A program made the translations under genes and the position numbers. Of a DNA stretch of 64,000 bases, positions 1 to 12,260 are shown in pieces. Source of the DNA: Epiperipatus broadwayi. Its lineage: Eukaryota; Onychophora; Udeonychophora; Euonychophora; Peripatidae. How positions within the stretch are numbered: the first letter of the stretch is position 1; each line of letters begins with the position of its first letter. Below the pieces are notes generated by a model. That model was not told the origin of the DNA and did not search any database. It was given only the letters and a program-made list of their open reading frames with translations. Where the stretch lies: assembly GCA_028023455.1 (NCBI GenBank), contig JAQFVV010012405.1:1199677-1263676 (forward strand), in the 5' to 3' direction.

Positions 1-1652
1 AGAAAGAGGGTATTAATTAATAAAAGTTTTTTTTTATAAAGTACCGTATTATACGTTTATATACTTTATATTATTAAGTATGATATCAATCTAATGTATT
101 TTCTTCTTTTTTTTTTCATGTAAAGTAATATACTTCAGAAAAACAACAAAGCATTTTAGAAAAATATTCTAAATTATTGGACAGATAAACTTGGAACAGA
201 TAATTATCTTAATCTAATGTTAGCTATCTGTCTTAATATGAAAATAGTTGAATGCGTTTTTTTTTAATCAAAATATTTAAAAGCTTGATTTTTATGATTT
301 CTTCTTTCTTTAAAATGTTATAATACAAGTCAAAATCATTATAATTTCTTTTATTTTTAATATACTATATACTTTTACAATAGTTCATAAATATGATCAC
401 TTTTTCACATATCTTTAAAACAAACTAAGTATGAATGCCTTTATAAATGAGGTATTAATTATTCATATTTAGGTTAGAGTTTTATGAAGATGTAAGAAAT
501 ACGCCATTAATAATTATTATTATTAGTGCTAATAATTAATTAAAAGATTATTCAAATTGTCAAAGGTAACTGTTACAGCCAAAGATTAAATTTAACTAAT
601 ATTTAGTATAATAATAAAATAAAACATTTCCTTTTAAAAATTAATGGTATTTTTTAGCAAATCTTTCCAGGATTTGCCATCTGATAGGCTGTTCAATTTT
701 ATACCTTAGAGTAATATTGCTGGATAACTTTTAAAACTTTTCCATTCAGATATTTGAACGATAAAAAAATAAAATTTAACACTCTTAAACTGATTTTAAA
801 AATGTGAAAATGATAGTTAAAATAAAAACCAAGTAATTAATTAAAATAAAGTGTAGTGAATTAAATTATGTTATATAATAGTGTTTCTTTTATACACACA
901 CATGTTAAGATTTCTACTGCAGTTACTGTAATGTGATATTGTTCAACAAACCCCATTTGAGTATTTCAGTGGGATAGCATAATTTTTAACTTTTTAATTG
1001 ATCTGACCTTGAACTTTTAACTCAATCAAGACAGTTGCAGCACATGATACAGATAATTACCACATAATTTTATTAACTCTATTTAATTATTAAATAAATT
1101 ATTTAATTGATTACTTATTTTTTAAAATTAAACTTTCCATTTATCCGAATGCACTCTTTTTACTTTATTTAAAATCTTTTAATATTGTAATTATTAGATA
1201 TACCCTTTTTGTAAAAAAATTTAAAAAAAAAAATTAATTTTCCATGCATGCATACTATACATTCACATATACACAAAATATGACCATGATTTTAAAAAAA
1301 ATGAAGCTAAATTAGTTAATAATTTTATTCAAGTTAAAACTTATTTAAATTAAAACTTATTCCAATTAGTTAGAGTTAAATTTAATATCTCTAAATTCTA
1401 ACTTTAAACACTCTTATATAAAGTAACATTTTATACATTATTATTTTAAAAACTAATAAATAAAGATCCTAACCAAATAAAATATTTTATACAAAATAAA
1501 ACAACTTTATCTATTGCGTCTACTTAAAACATGGCAGGCTTTAGATTAATTCTTTTTTAGATTCATATTACTAATTTAAGCAAATATTAAACAATCTAAG
1601 TATTTCCTAAGTATCACATGATTATCATTTCATATGCTTACACATGTTGTTA
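1..1652. other. AT-rich non-coding sequence
   Basis: No coding segment, RNA gene or clear repeat was recognised here. It should contain upstream or first-intron sequence of the Wnt gene. I found no signal-peptide exon ending in the phase required to join 7564. Confidence 0.5.
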
Positions 1653-1770
1653 ATAAAAGTACCAAATTTTCCATACAGTAGTGCCACCAAGTGCAAGCCT
1701 TCCTGAATCCATTTATTACAAAGGCTTGCATTTGGTGGCACTACTATATGGGGAGTTTAATACTTTTATT
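1653..1770. mobile_element. Short foldback derivative of repeat family B
   Basis: Inverted arms GTGCCACCAAGTGCAAGCCT (1681-1700) and aaggcttgcatttggtggca (1721-1740), with outer arms reading AATAAAAGTAC and its complement. The arm sequence is the terminal part of the 14725-15368 element (cagtagtgccac...gtgcaagcc). The internal ribozyme segment is missing. Confidence 0.75.
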
Positions 1771-2081
1771 TCCTAAGTAACTAAGAGTTAAATAGGCTAA
1801 GTAAAATTATTTTAATAAATAATATTAAAACATTTAGCTTTAGACCTCATAGTTTAATAATAATAGAAATTTAATTACTATAATTTTATTAATTAATAAT
1901 ATTTTGTTATTATCATGTTGTAGTTTAATTTTTGCAGTATGTAAATATCTGTAAATATTCAAACTAATCCAATTAATATGTATTAATAAAATTGATTTAC
2001 TAATAAAAGTAATCACTAGTTCTTTTTCCATGAAGTTCTTGCACAAGTCTATATAATTGGAGTACAGAGATAGCTCTTGGT

Positions 2082-3529
2082 TTCTTCTTCTTCTTCTTCT
2101 TCTTCTTCTTCTTCTTCTTCTTCTTCTTCTTCTTCTTCTTCTTCTTCTTCTTCTTCTTCTTCTTCTTCTTCTTCTTCTTCTTCTTCTTCTTCTTCTTCTT
2201 CTTCTTCTTCTTCTTCTTCTTCTTCTTCTTCTTCTTCTTCTTCTTCTTCTTCTTCTTCTTCTTCTTCTTCTTCTTCTTCTTCTTCTTCTTCTTCTTCTTC
2301 TTCTTCTTCTTCTTCTTCTTCTTCTTCTTCTTCTTCTTCTTCTTCTTCTTCTTCTTCTTCTTCTTCTTCTTCTTCTTCTTCTTCTTCTTCTTCTTCTTCT
2401 TCTTCTTCTTCTTCTTCTTCTTCTTCTTCTTCTTCTTCTTCTTCTTCTTCTTCTTCTTCTTCTTCTTCTTCTTCTTCTTCTTCTTCTTCTTCTTCTTCTT
2501 CTTCTTCTTCTTCTTCTTCTTCTTCTTCTTCTTCTTCTTCTTCTTCTTCTTCTTCTTCTTCTTCTTCTTCTTCTTCTTCTTCTTCTTCTTCTTCTTCTTC
2601 TTCTTCTTCTTCTTCTTCTTCTTCTTCTTCTTCTTCTTCTTCTTCTTCTTCTTCTTCTTCTTCTTCTTCTTCTTCTTCTTCTTCTTCTTCTTCTTCTTCT
2701 TCTTCTTCTTCTTCTTCTTCTTCTTCTTCTTCTTCTTCTTCTTCTTCTTCTTCTTCTTCTTCTTCTTCTTCTTCTTCTTCTTCTTCTTCTTCTTCTTCTT
2801 CTTCTTCTTCTTCTTCTTCTTCTTCTTCTTCTTCTTCTTCTTCTTCTTCTTCTTCTTCTTCTTCTTCTTCTTCTTCTTCTTCTTCTTCTTCTTCTTCTTC
2901 TTCTTCTTCTTCTTCTTCTTCTTCTTCTTCTTCTTCTTCTTCTTCTTCTTCTTCTTCTTCTTCTTCTTCTTCTTCTTCTTCTTCTTCTTCTTCTTCTTCT
3001 TCTTCTTCTTCTTCTTCTTCTTCTTCTTCTTCTTCTTCTTCTTCTTCTTCTTCTTCTTCTTCTTCTTCTTCTTCTTCTTCTTCTTCTTCTTCTTCTTCTT
3101 CTTCTTCTTCTTCTTCTTCTTCTTCTTCTTCTTCTTCTTCTTCTTCTTCTTCTTCTTCTTCTTCTTCTTCTTCTTCTTCTTCTTCTTCTTCTTCTTCTTC
3201 TTCTTCTTCTTCTTCTTCTTCTTCTTCTTCTTCTTCTTCTTCTTCTTCTTCTTCTTCTTCTTCTTCTTCTTCTTCTTCTTCTTCTTCTTCTTCTTCTTCT
3301 TCTTCTTCTTCTTCTTCTTCTTCTTCTTCTTCTTCTTCTTCTTCTTCTTCTTCTTCTTCTTCTTCTTCTTCTTCTTCTTCTTCTTCTTCTTCTTCTTCTT
3401 CTTCTTCTTCTTCTTCTTCTTCTTCTTCTTCTTCTTCTTCTTCTTCTTCTTCTTCTTCTTCTTCTTCTTCTTCTTCTTCTTCTTCTTCTTCTTCTTCTTC
3501 TTCTTCTTCTTCTTCTTCTTCTTCTTCTT

Positions 3530-3559
<30 letters not shown>
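2082..3559. repeat. Pure (TTC)n trinucleotide tract, about 490 units
   Basis: Roughly 1.48 kb of uninterrupted TTC on the + strand (GAA on the other strand). I saw no interruption in any line. It is followed directly by about 11 TTA units. Long open frames of Leu, Ser or Arg across it are repeat translations, not genes. Long GAA/TTC tracts are known to form triplex DNA and to impede transcription. Confidence 0.97.

Positions 3560-3592
<33 letters not shown>
3560..3592. repeat. (TTA)n microsatellite
   Basis: About 11 TTA units adjoin the TTC tract. This gives a compound repeat in which TTC appears to have expanded at the TTA boundary, or the reverse. Confidence 0.95.
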
Positions 3593-4955
3593 TTAATTAA
3601 AATAAGCCAATGGTTCATGTTTGTGTACCAACTACAGTGATGCATTATAATGTTTATCTGAGCCATTTATAAATTAATAGAGGGATTAACATCAAAAAAT
3701 TTAGGTAAGGATTTGAACCTGATTTACAGGTGTTTTTCATTACAGAGATGGCACTTTAATCTGTAATATTGCACATAATATTTAAAGGGACAAGAAATAA
3801 ACTCTCTACTTACTTGAATTTGTTTTATAAAAATGGTGGTCATGAAACATGGCTGGATACTTGTATAGCCATCATAGTTAGTTAGAAACATTCAGTCTAA
3901 ACATATTCAGTAATTTTTCTTAACACCCATTTATCCCAGTAAGTAAATTTATACTGACATAAATTTATATAGATATAAAAAATGAAATAAACCAGTTCCT
4001 CTTATAACATATAATAAAAATTGTATAGCTTTCAAAAAAAAGTTTTCAAACACATTGCATTTATATAAACTATAGACTTTTATGTTGTTTGTGATAAAGT
4101 AAATGTTGAATTAATGTTATAATTTAGCTACAAGACAATAAAAGAATGATATACATTATAAGACCCAGATTTTTCATCATCATCATAATAATAATCTTAC
4201 TATTTGTTATAGTTAATTCTAAACATGTGTTACTAAATTATATACATGTAAGTTAATTTTAGTTACTTCATTAAACATTTCTAGTTAAAGGCCTAACTAT
4301 AAATAATAATGTTCAATATAAAGGGGAATTTGGTGAAGGATATTTTAAATAGATAAAATTTAATATCAACTTTCATATTTTAAACATTAAAGATACTGCA
4401 AGAAGAAAGTAAATAATAAATAGATATAATCATTAGATGTGATAGAATTCAAATAAATGAGGATAATAACAGATTATGATAAATGATACCAACCATACTT
4501 AGTATTATTTCCTTCTAATCATGTTGTAAATAGACACATTTCAACAGTAAAGATCAATATTTTTCAATCATCTCTAATTTTGATTATTTGAATGATATGA
4601 AATAAATGACTTCACTCATCCAGATAATAAAAAAAGACCAACATGATTTCCTTAGCTTATGTTTAATTAAATAGCAGGGATATTTCTAACTTTGAATTGG
4701 AACTAAACTAGAAGGAAGCTAATTTAAAGAAACTGACCATAAAAATCTAATGCACTGCCATATAGTATATATCAATTCTTCCAATATGGACTTTTTTTCA
4801 TTCAATTTTATAAAAAAAATTTTTTTTTTTGTTTTTCTATACATGTGAAATTTCAATAAAGCAATTTAGCTGTGAATAAAATATTTTATAATGCTATATA
4901 TACTATAAATGAATAATAAAAAATAATTTAAAGTAATAAATTATTATAAATAATA
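3593..4955. other. AT-rich non-coding sequence
   Basis: No coding, RNA or repeat feature was recognised in this stretch. Confidence 0.5.
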
Positions 4956-4960
4956 GTGTA

Positions 4961-5105
4961 GCTTAAACCACAGCACATGTGCTTTGTAGCGATGGAATGC
5001 TATTTATACTGAATATTCTCCTTTCCAAACACAAGATAAAGTCTTTTTAAAAGATAGAATGGATCCACTCTATTTTTTTCACCCAAGCTATATGTATGAG
5101 TCAAT
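4961..5105. mobile_element. Degenerate MITE-like repeat (family D), copy 1
   Basis: Shares gcacatgtgctt, then tttccaaacacaagataaag, then a tcttttaaaagatagaatg core and an ACTCTATTTTTTTC segment with 9418-9560 and 14055-14180. Three similar copies in 10 kb suggest a small non-autonomous element. No transposase is seen. Confidence 0.55.
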
Positions 5106-5439
5106 CTGATGCGTTTGAAATTGAGAGCATGAAGATTTTAATTGATCACTTTAAATTACTAATCATATAAATGTTATAGTTACTTTAAAATATGAATAAA
5201 TATTCCAGTAATACTGCTATTAAAAAGTATAAATAAAGTAATGCTATTTACTGCATGCTTAGAATCTCATTATGATTACAAAACAATTCAAATTTAAACA
5301 TAACTTTATTTATTAAATATTATATATATTATGCTTCTAATAAAAAAACAAAAAATATATAAATTTAGCTTCTTTAGCAGCTTAGCTTCACTAATGGCTT
5401 TCATTAAATAAACTTAATATTTTGATATCATGCAAATAC

Positions 5440-5770
5440 TGATGTGATGTGGTGTGATGTATTATGGCTTCTCCGTAAACGAAGTCAAGAATATCTCAGC
5501 AATTATGCTCAGATAAAACCTGTTAGCCACTTTGTTTTTCATTCCCCACTCTCAATTTTCCCATATTCTGCTCCATGCCATTTCCACAACATAATCTTTG
5601 TTAACTCTATAACTTTTATATCCCCCTTATCGTTTCCCAAACCCAACATAAAAACCAATAATTCACTTTCTGTATAATCACTTTTTTCATATTTATTCTT
5701 CCATAACTTTCTGTTTTCAAGCATTTACATTCAATTAACAAATGCCTAATATTTTCTGCTTTTTAAATTA
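5440..5770 (-). pseudogene. 3' fragment of a non-LTR retrotransposon (LINE family L1)
   Basis: On the minus strand a 61-residue reading contains KLWKNKYEKSDYTES, LVFMLGLGNDKGD and IELTKIMLWKWHGAEYGKIE. The same phrases are encoded at 36340-36480 and 37310-37450. The downstream part reads gcataattgctgaga and ends in a catcacacc tail, matching the catcacatcacatc tail at 36606. This is therefore the 3' end of the same element family, truncated at its 5' side as is typical of LINE insertions. It is not functional. Confidence 0.75.
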
Positions 5771-7560
5771 ATATTAAGGTTCCATCTATTGGTCAAACGT
5801 ATAACTAAATTAATAAATTTTACATGATTAAATTAGTGAATCTCAACACTCTATAGTAATAACTGGGAATTCTAGTGTATTTCAGGCAACACAATCTATG
5901 ATATAGCAAAGTCATCATTAAATACTTTGCAAATTATTCAGGGCTAACTTAGTTTGGTTATGGAAAAAATATTTTAATATATTTTTTTAAAAAACATTGA
6001 ACACTGAAATCTAAATTAAGAATTTAAAAATGAATATCTTATCTTCAATTTTTTTTTGCTTACATCAATTTGCATTTTTTTTAAAAAAAAGAAGCTACAT
6101 AAACAATCAATATTTTTTTTTTTGTAATTTTTTTTAGGTCAGTATTAAAAACGAAAAATCTGTTTTAAAATTTGAAATATAAGTAAATATTATGAAATTA
6201 GTACATTATAGTGTTGATTGTATTTTAATGTTATTATAAATGAGAATATTTGAGTACTCTCTAATATCTCTTTTTGAAAATAAGATGTACGATATTACAT
6301 ATCATAGTCAAATTCTGAATTGTAAGCTTTGGCATCATAATGCTCACAGGATTAGTTTCACGAGAATGTTCTTTATCAGACATGTCAAGCTCTAAACATC
6401 ACTTTAACAACAAGATAATAGAGGGTAATATATTCACCACAATATTACTGGTGGGTTGTATTGAGCAAACAAAGTGTCATTTATGAGATGACCAATAAGC
6501 TACAATTTTTCAGTCTGTAGTTATATAAATTTTATAGTTAATGTCATACTTCACCTTGCCTTAGAAGTGGACTAGTTCAGATCCTATCCTTATCTTATCA
6601 GATTGAACACTCATTGCCAGTAACCAATGTGTAAACATGTGGATAACCAATATGTAAATATATGGCCAATGTATAAACATATGGATAAATACAACCATTG
6701 GTTAGTATGGACCAATAGGCAAATTATTGTATATTATGTAAATATATTTAATACTAATAAATCAAATTAAGTGAACTTTAAGTATTCATATATTTTATTA
6801 CTGTTGTTTGGAGTCTGCAATCCCCAAACCCAACAGTTAATATACCTATTGGTACATTCATTTATAGAAGCAATTTCATTCATATATCTAGAGACCAGCT
6901 CTACTAGTTTTTATACTATTCCACCTAATAATTAAATATATGCTAATAGTTTTAATTTAAAGTTATTGGCTTAGAATATAATAAATGAGTGTATTTAAAT
7001 GCTATCTATTGCTCATTATTTAACTAATGTTTCATATAAGAATCAAATTCTGAGTTGTGAAATATGACAACACACAACTCAAAGGGCTAGTTTCAAGGCA
7101 ATCACCTTCATCCGTTATAAACCTCAGTGTCCTAAATCCAAATGAGAATAGACTCAAATGTCATTTATATTAAATGGATTTTACTTGTTTTATCTTAAAT
7201 TGTGAAAGACATAATACATATAACTATTACATGCATATTTCATAGTTAAAATGCATACATACAATTACAACAATTATTTATTTGGTTAGCTTAAATTAAA
7301 TAGCATAAAAGCTAAATGTGTAGGTTTAGATTCTATTCTTCATTGAAGATGACTAAAAAGAAGACATTAATCAGGGGATTTGACTCTAACTCTATCAAGA
7401 TGGCTCTTAAAAAATTAATTAGAATGAAATTACTAGTGCTAACACAGAGATTAATATTAAGTAGAAATTGACATAATTTGATTTTAGGTAAAAGCAAATA
7501 CTATTTTACAGAAATTAAGGTATATATTTTAAAATTCTAATTAATTTTATCTTACATTTC
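5771..7560. other. Non-coding sequence upstream of the first seen Wnt exon
   Basis: Mostly featureless. Stretches at 6290-6420 and 7030-7130 resemble each other (CAAATTCTGAnTTGTgA, then a gGCTAGTTTCA-like phrase) and may be copies of one old repeat. 6625-6690 is a degenerate tandem of ccaatgtgtaaacatgtgga. The segment ending near 6834 (ctgcaatccccaaacccaac) resembles the end of an LTR, but no matching second LTR was found. Confidence 0.4.
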
Positions 7561-7563
7561 TAG

Positions 7564-7817
7564 GTTATTAGGGACTCCAGCAGCATATCAAAGCACTTTG
7601 GAATTAAAATCAACAAATTATAAAAAACATTGTAAAGATTTAAGTTACTTAGAAGAAAGACAAAAAGAACTCTGTAGCTGGAGTCAAAACATTTTGAGAA
7701 TTGTGGGTAAAGGAGCAATGATGGGAATTGAAGAATGCCAAAATCAGTTTCATTCACAAAGATGGAATTGCACAACGTTTAACACCACCACTGTCTTTGG
7801 AGGAATTTTAAAAATTA
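7564..7817 (+). CDS. Wnt2: Wnt2-like ligand, N-terminal coding exon (second exon of the gene)
   Basis: Internal exon of a secreted Wnt ligand, which binds Frizzled and LRP co-receptors. The splice acceptor is the tag at 7561-7563 after a T-rich tract, and the donor is gtaagt at 7818. The first base completes a codon from a missing upstream exon. The reading then starts LLGTPAAY and contains HCKDL, RQKELCSW, MGIEECQNQF and RWNCTTFN. These align with the Wnt pattern LG...C..L...Q..LC...GI.EC..QF...RWNC. Four of the conserved Wnt cysteines are here, and NCT and NTT are possible N-glycosylation sites. About 84 residues are encoded. The last base (7817) is the first base of an Asn codon finished by the exon at 17575, giving the Wnt2-like junction KI-N-SREKAYIYAISSAGV. 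Assignment to the Wnt family is certain; Wnt2 rests on all three exons together. Confidence 0.93.
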
Positions 7818-9415
7818 GTAAGTAAAGATTTTTTTAATTAAAATAATTTTGTTTTATCATTATTTAAAAAGATATTATTTACATAAAGAAGCTGTAAAAT
7901 TGAATTTCTATTCCATAAATAAATTTAACATTGTGATTTTAAAAGCAGATGAGCTTAAGATATAATGTTAAAGCTATGAACAAAAGTCTTGAAAGTAAAA
8001 AAAAATAATTTAACTTTGTTTAGTTATTTTGTCTTAAATTTCTTCACAACTTATACTCATATTATTAAACATTTTGGGTTCAAGAAATCTTAACATCAAC
8101 TTGACCATATGAATCCATCAATGTTCCTAAAGTTTTGGAAAGCAATCTCTTATGTAAAATCCCTATAATGTATGTTTATCCTTAATATTGTTTAATTGGT
8201 TGCTTTAACAATTACTTTTTTTTAATTGGTTGTTTTACCAATTACTTTTTTTTAATTGGTTGTTTTAACAATTACTTTTTTTTAAAACAAACTCCAAAAA
8301 CAATGAACTTGACAGCACTGAATAAATTTTTTTAATTAGTTATAAATAAATATATCTAACTAAACTGTAATTTATATTAAAAAGTTATATGAAAAAGGAA
8401 GTAATTCCACCTTTCATATTTAATAATCTGTAATTTTTATTACGAAGAATATATTTTATGTGAAGTTAATAAAAAACACTCAGAAAAAAATTAGTACATG
8501 TGCTTTTAACTACAGTACAGAACTGAATAGGTATAGTATTTAAATTACAAAGAAAATATGATTACAGTGCTTGAAATGTGATATTTAGTTAGGAAAAAAA
8601 TGCATGCTATAATACCATATTTACATTTAGTTTTGGTTAGCATACAATTGAATTTGTGTAGTTTGATATCACATAGTTCACGCTAATTCAACCATTAATG
8701 GTTGTACATAATGCTGTCAAATTCAACAGGTATACTTAAAATTTTTAATTTCAATTTAGAAGCCAGCAAATTTTCATTTTTATTTATACAATATTAAAAT
8801 CATTTGTTTAGTTTACATTAAATCTTTAAAAAAAATTGTTAAAACAACAATTAAAAAATATATATTACAAAAGCCATGGCATTTATAAAGACTGGGTACA
8901 GTTTGTATTTTAAATAATATTTAAAAATACAAGCACAGTACTGCCATTTCTGCTACCTTGATTTTACAACTTTCCATATTTGAAAGGATCATTAATTATA
9001 ATGCAAAAATATACTGCAGATTCTTTAAAAAATATTATTGTATAATACTGTAATAATTAAACAAAATAGAACAACCATTAAAAGCAATAATAATTATGGT
9101 TAAGACCTAAATGTGACATATGAATAGTAGAAATGATAGATTGGGCTCTGATGCAGAATTCTTCTATTTCACCATATAGCGTTTTTTTTTTTAAGAATAT
9201 TGCTTAAAAAGGGTTATTAATTAGAGAAAATTTAAATTTACTACTTGCTTTTTTCTAAAGAATATTGACTTTTGTCATCTTTTAAAATATTTTAATCAAA
9301 ACCAAACACTTTTTGAGTTTTGATTTCCTCTGATATAATTTTTTTGGAAAAGTTTTACATTATGTAATATCAAAAGTGCATACTACTAAACTGATTTATA
9401 ATAATAATTAGGAAT
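7818..9415. other. Wnt intron, first part
   Basis: AT-rich intron sequence. Apart from the 30-bp tandem at 8191-8280, no feature was recognised. Confidence 0.5.
8191..8280. repeat. 30-bp minisatellite, three units
   Basis: Three consecutive 30-bp units beginning at 8191, 8221 and 8251, each of the form TTTAATTGGTTGTTTTAACA followed by ATTACTTTTT. Only one or two substitutions separate them. Each unit contains the near-palindrome AATTGGT...ACCAATT. Confidence 0.93.
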
Positions 9416-9417
9416 TA

Positions 9418-9600
9418 CTCCAGTACACATGCGCTGTATATACTTAAATATTTAAACAATTCTCTCATTCCAAACCCAAGATAAAGTCTTTTAAAAAGAT
9501 AGAATGAATCACACTATCTTTTTAACCTGAACATATATGTATAGGCAAATCTTAAGACTCTATCTTGCTATTGGAAAGAAGAGTATTCATTAAGTTTTTA
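9418..9600. mobile_element. MITE-like repeat (family D), copy 2
   Basis: Shares acacatgcgctgta, attccaaacccaagataaag and tcttttaaaaagatagaatg with 4961-5105 and 14055-14180. The 3' part, TATCTTGCTATTGGAAAGAA at about 9561, is roughly the inverse of the 5' part, as in a foldback element. Confidence 0.55.
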
Positions 9601-10390
9601 AATTTATATAGCTCATGTTTAGTGGAGGGGTCCCTAATTATTATTACAGATTAAAGACATAGCTCTAGATAAATAAATAACTCATTATATATGTTTAAAC
9701 TGATTTACGTAATAAATTACAAAACAAATCAATATTTTAACTTAGTAGCAAATTATCATTTAAAGAGAAATGAATTTATTTCCCATTTGCTTGTAAATTA
9801 ATAAAATAACATAAAAAAAAGAATTTATCTAACAATTTATTTAATGTTGGTTTGTTCCATATATAAATAATATAATAGTACAAATAGATTGCAAGTAGCA
9901 TTAATCACATTACAGGGTCCTTTTTTGTCAAATTATTATCTAACCGCTTCAGCTTCATCTATTTATATAGAAAGTAGGTTGAAGTAAAGAATTCCCCTCT
10001 TTTCTTCCAAAGAGTAAGCTTGTGGTTAAGACCTATAGAGATCCCTACCATCGCATTTTCAAGCACACACTCTTTAGGTTTATTGCCTTAGTAAATATTA
10101 AAGACTGATTTATAAACTTTATAGGGTGCAGTATATGTATGCAAGTATTAGACAAATATGTATAGCATGTAGTTATATCATTTTAAAAATAAAAAATGAT
10201 TTATAGATTTAATAAGTACATGAAACATTTTGTATTATGTAAAATTGTATGATGTAAAATTAAAAATGGTAAAATTATAATCATATAATGAAGAAGAATA
10301 AGAAGAAAATAGTTAATTTATTTATTTACTATATGCACTTCTCTAAGTATTAATCCTTTTCATTAAACTACATAATTCTTAAGCACTCGG

Positions 10391-10460
10391 TGACTTCGAG
10401 TTCTAATGAAAAGGTATAATAAACATATATTTACTATACTTTTTACCAGAACTCGAAGTC
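10391..10460. repeat. 13-bp perfect inverted repeat
   Basis: GACTTCGAGTTCT at 10391-10403 pairs with AGAACTCGAAGTC at 10448-10460 across a 44-base AT-rich loop. It is a possible small foldback element or hairpin. No function is apparent. Confidence 0.7.
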
Positions 10461-10509
10461 AGTATGCATGTAGGTTTTTTTTTTTAAAGTACCACATTTT
10501 ATAACCCTG

Positions 10510-11340
10510 CAGATTTGCTTTCTGGAAGAAGCTTAATGGAACAAGTTGCCCTTTTTTGTGTGTTAAATTTGATGACAAATTCAGATTATTTTATTAAAAA
10601 TTATATAGAAATAAAACTGAATAGGTTAGGGAAAGAATTTCAAAGTTTGGTCATAATTTTTCATTTTCCCCTTTCTGTCCACTCTTTAGAAATGAAAGAT
10701 ATTTTATAATTATTTGGAAAATGACTATCTGAATGTGAGAAAAAAACATGTTTGGTGTGAGATTGGGAGAAAAGTTAACACTGATTCATATACAGGGCAT
10801 TTAACAAATATTGGATATAGCTATAATAAACTAATAAAAACAATTAAAAAATTTATAATAACATTAACAAGGTATATGTCATACAATGTTAATCCAATTA
10901 AATCATAGATAAACCTACTGTGCATCCCTCATATAGCAATGAGCTTTCAAAAGATCTGCACAGACAGTTTCAGAATGGGATTCAGATTGCCCTCCTCTCT
11001 TGACAACCTTTTAAACAACACTAAGGACAGAACTCTGTTTGAACATGCTCCCCCAAATTGTATGTAAAATTTTATGCTCTGCCCTAGCTTCTAACTCATG
11101 GTATTATGGGGAATCTTACACTCATAGAACAATGGGAGTCATCCAGCACACATATTTATATAAGAAAGTGAAGTCAAATCATGAATATAAATCAATCTTT
11201 TTTGATCATGAGCAGGCTATAGGACATATCGTTCCGTCCCCTTCTAATGTTAAAATAATATGTGCAGAGAGGGATAGTAGGAAAAGAAAATATAAAGAAG
11301 CATATGCTATTGTTAGAGATCCTCATTCCATTAATTGAAA
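10510..11340 (+). pseudogene. Penelope-like retroelement relic with GIY-YIG domain (lineage P1)
   Basis: Broken + strand readings match the C-terminal half of Penelope-like proteins. At 10714-10905 the phrase NTDSYTGHLTNIGYSYNKL followed by IKTIKKF resembles the T(Y/F)TG.YTN..S..P..YKL.LIKTL..RA segment after the reverse transcriptase. A frame change then leads to 11039-11338. There SWYYGESYTHRTMG corresponds to the YIGET..R..R core of the GIY-YIG endonuclease, and FFDHEQAIGHIV, VKIICAERDSRKRKYKEAYA and DPHSIN correspond to its C-terminal part. Several stops and shifts mean it is dead. It lies in the Wnt intron in the same orientation as the gene. It is more diverged from the 25-28 kb element than the arms of that element are from each other. 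Confidence 0.72.
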
Positions 11341-12070
11341 AGATTCCTGTGTCCCATTGTCAAAAAAATGGAACATCTAATTTACATACTGTGCTTTATT
11401 TGCATATTGATTTTCCCCACTATAAGTACATATTTTAGTGTTAGTTAGTATTAGCACTATGATTCTGGAAGCAATGTGATGGAAGCCAGCTCAATGCTCT
11501 TGAATCTTATTGTATTATATTTACCCTTGCATATTATCATGAACAATACAATTTTTTTATGATTACATGTTTTATGAAAAGTGTATACTTTTTGCGATTC
11601 ATATCATTAAATCTGATACTTGAATTTAAGATAAAAATCTTTAAGAAACCATTCCTATGTAAATTAATACAGAGTTAATTAGTTTGTCCGGTCAAATAAA
11701 CATGTTTATTAAAAAGAAAACCATTAAAAGCTCAGGTTGGTTGAATGTATAAGGCACAAATATACATAGATATGAAAATGATAGTAGTTTTTAGTCTTGA
11801 ATTAGAGGAGACAATAAAGCAGACCAATCCTAGGAAGAGAGGAGAGAAATAAGCCAAGCAGTTGCTACCAACAAAAAACCAGAAAAGTCAAAGGACTATT
11901 ATCAGCCAAAGAATAAATCAGACGCAGTAGTTGTTATAACTTTACCTTTAATAGAAAATAAAAACAGCTAGTTAAAATATGTTTACTATATATTCCTGTG
12001 ATAGAATAGCTTTACATTATTGCCTGTTTAAAACGTATTTTTCAATACTGTATCTAGCACAGTAATTAAA
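11341..12070. other. Wnt intron, no feature seen
   Basis: No reading frame or repeat was recognised. It may include the 3' flank of the P1 relic. Confidence 0.45.
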
Positions 12071-12260
12071 ACAGGCAAAACTCACTATACGTATTGCCAC
12101 ACACAGCAAGCTAGAGTAATCAATGGATGCCAGAAGGCTTGTGCATAAAATCCCCATCTAGTACCTATTCATCCAATATCCCCAGACTAGTTTCTGACTT
12201 GTTGCCTTCATCAGTGAGGAGTCTTGGATCTGAGAGCACTGCGCCTAGATCTGAGTTTGG
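12071..12260. mobile_element. Repeat family B, partial copy with hammerhead motif on the minus strand
   Basis: Starts acaggcaaaactc and continues AGAGTAATCAATGGATGCCA, gaaggcttgtgcataaaatc and atccaatatccccagac. It shares these with 14725-15368, 18451-18619, 32611-32806, 48142-48262 and 56778-56926. It stops after gagcactgcgcctagatct, so the opposite arm is missing. Confidence 0.85.
12171..12229 (-). ncRNA. Hammerhead ribozyme motif, family B (best-preserved copy)
   Basis: Read on the minus strand: outer helix I ATCCAA, 3-nt bulge, inner helix I TCCTCA, core CTGATGA, helix II GGC..GTC with loop AACAA, core GAAA, helix III A-C/G-T with loop TA, cleavage-site base C, then TGGGGA, TA and TTGGAT closing helix I. 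Inner helix I is 6 bp with one G-U pair, and outer helix I is 6 perfect pairs. CUGANGA and GAA are the invariant hammerhead bases, and both are intact. Departure: the pair at the base of helix II (10.1/11.1) is A-A. Confidence 0.75.

Noticed and set aside
1840-3666. Very long open frames of poly-Arg, poly-Leu and poly-Ser
   Set aside because: They are translations of the pure TTC tract in three frames, with no unique coding flank.
3830-3850. Candidate first Wnt exon ending atggtg before gtcatg
   Set aside because: The donor is poor and no hydrophobic signal sequence or upstream frame precedes it.
6540-6834. Solo LTR ending ccccaaacccaac
   Set aside because: Only an LTR-like end and an AATAAA are seen. 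There is no paired terminus, target duplication or second copy.
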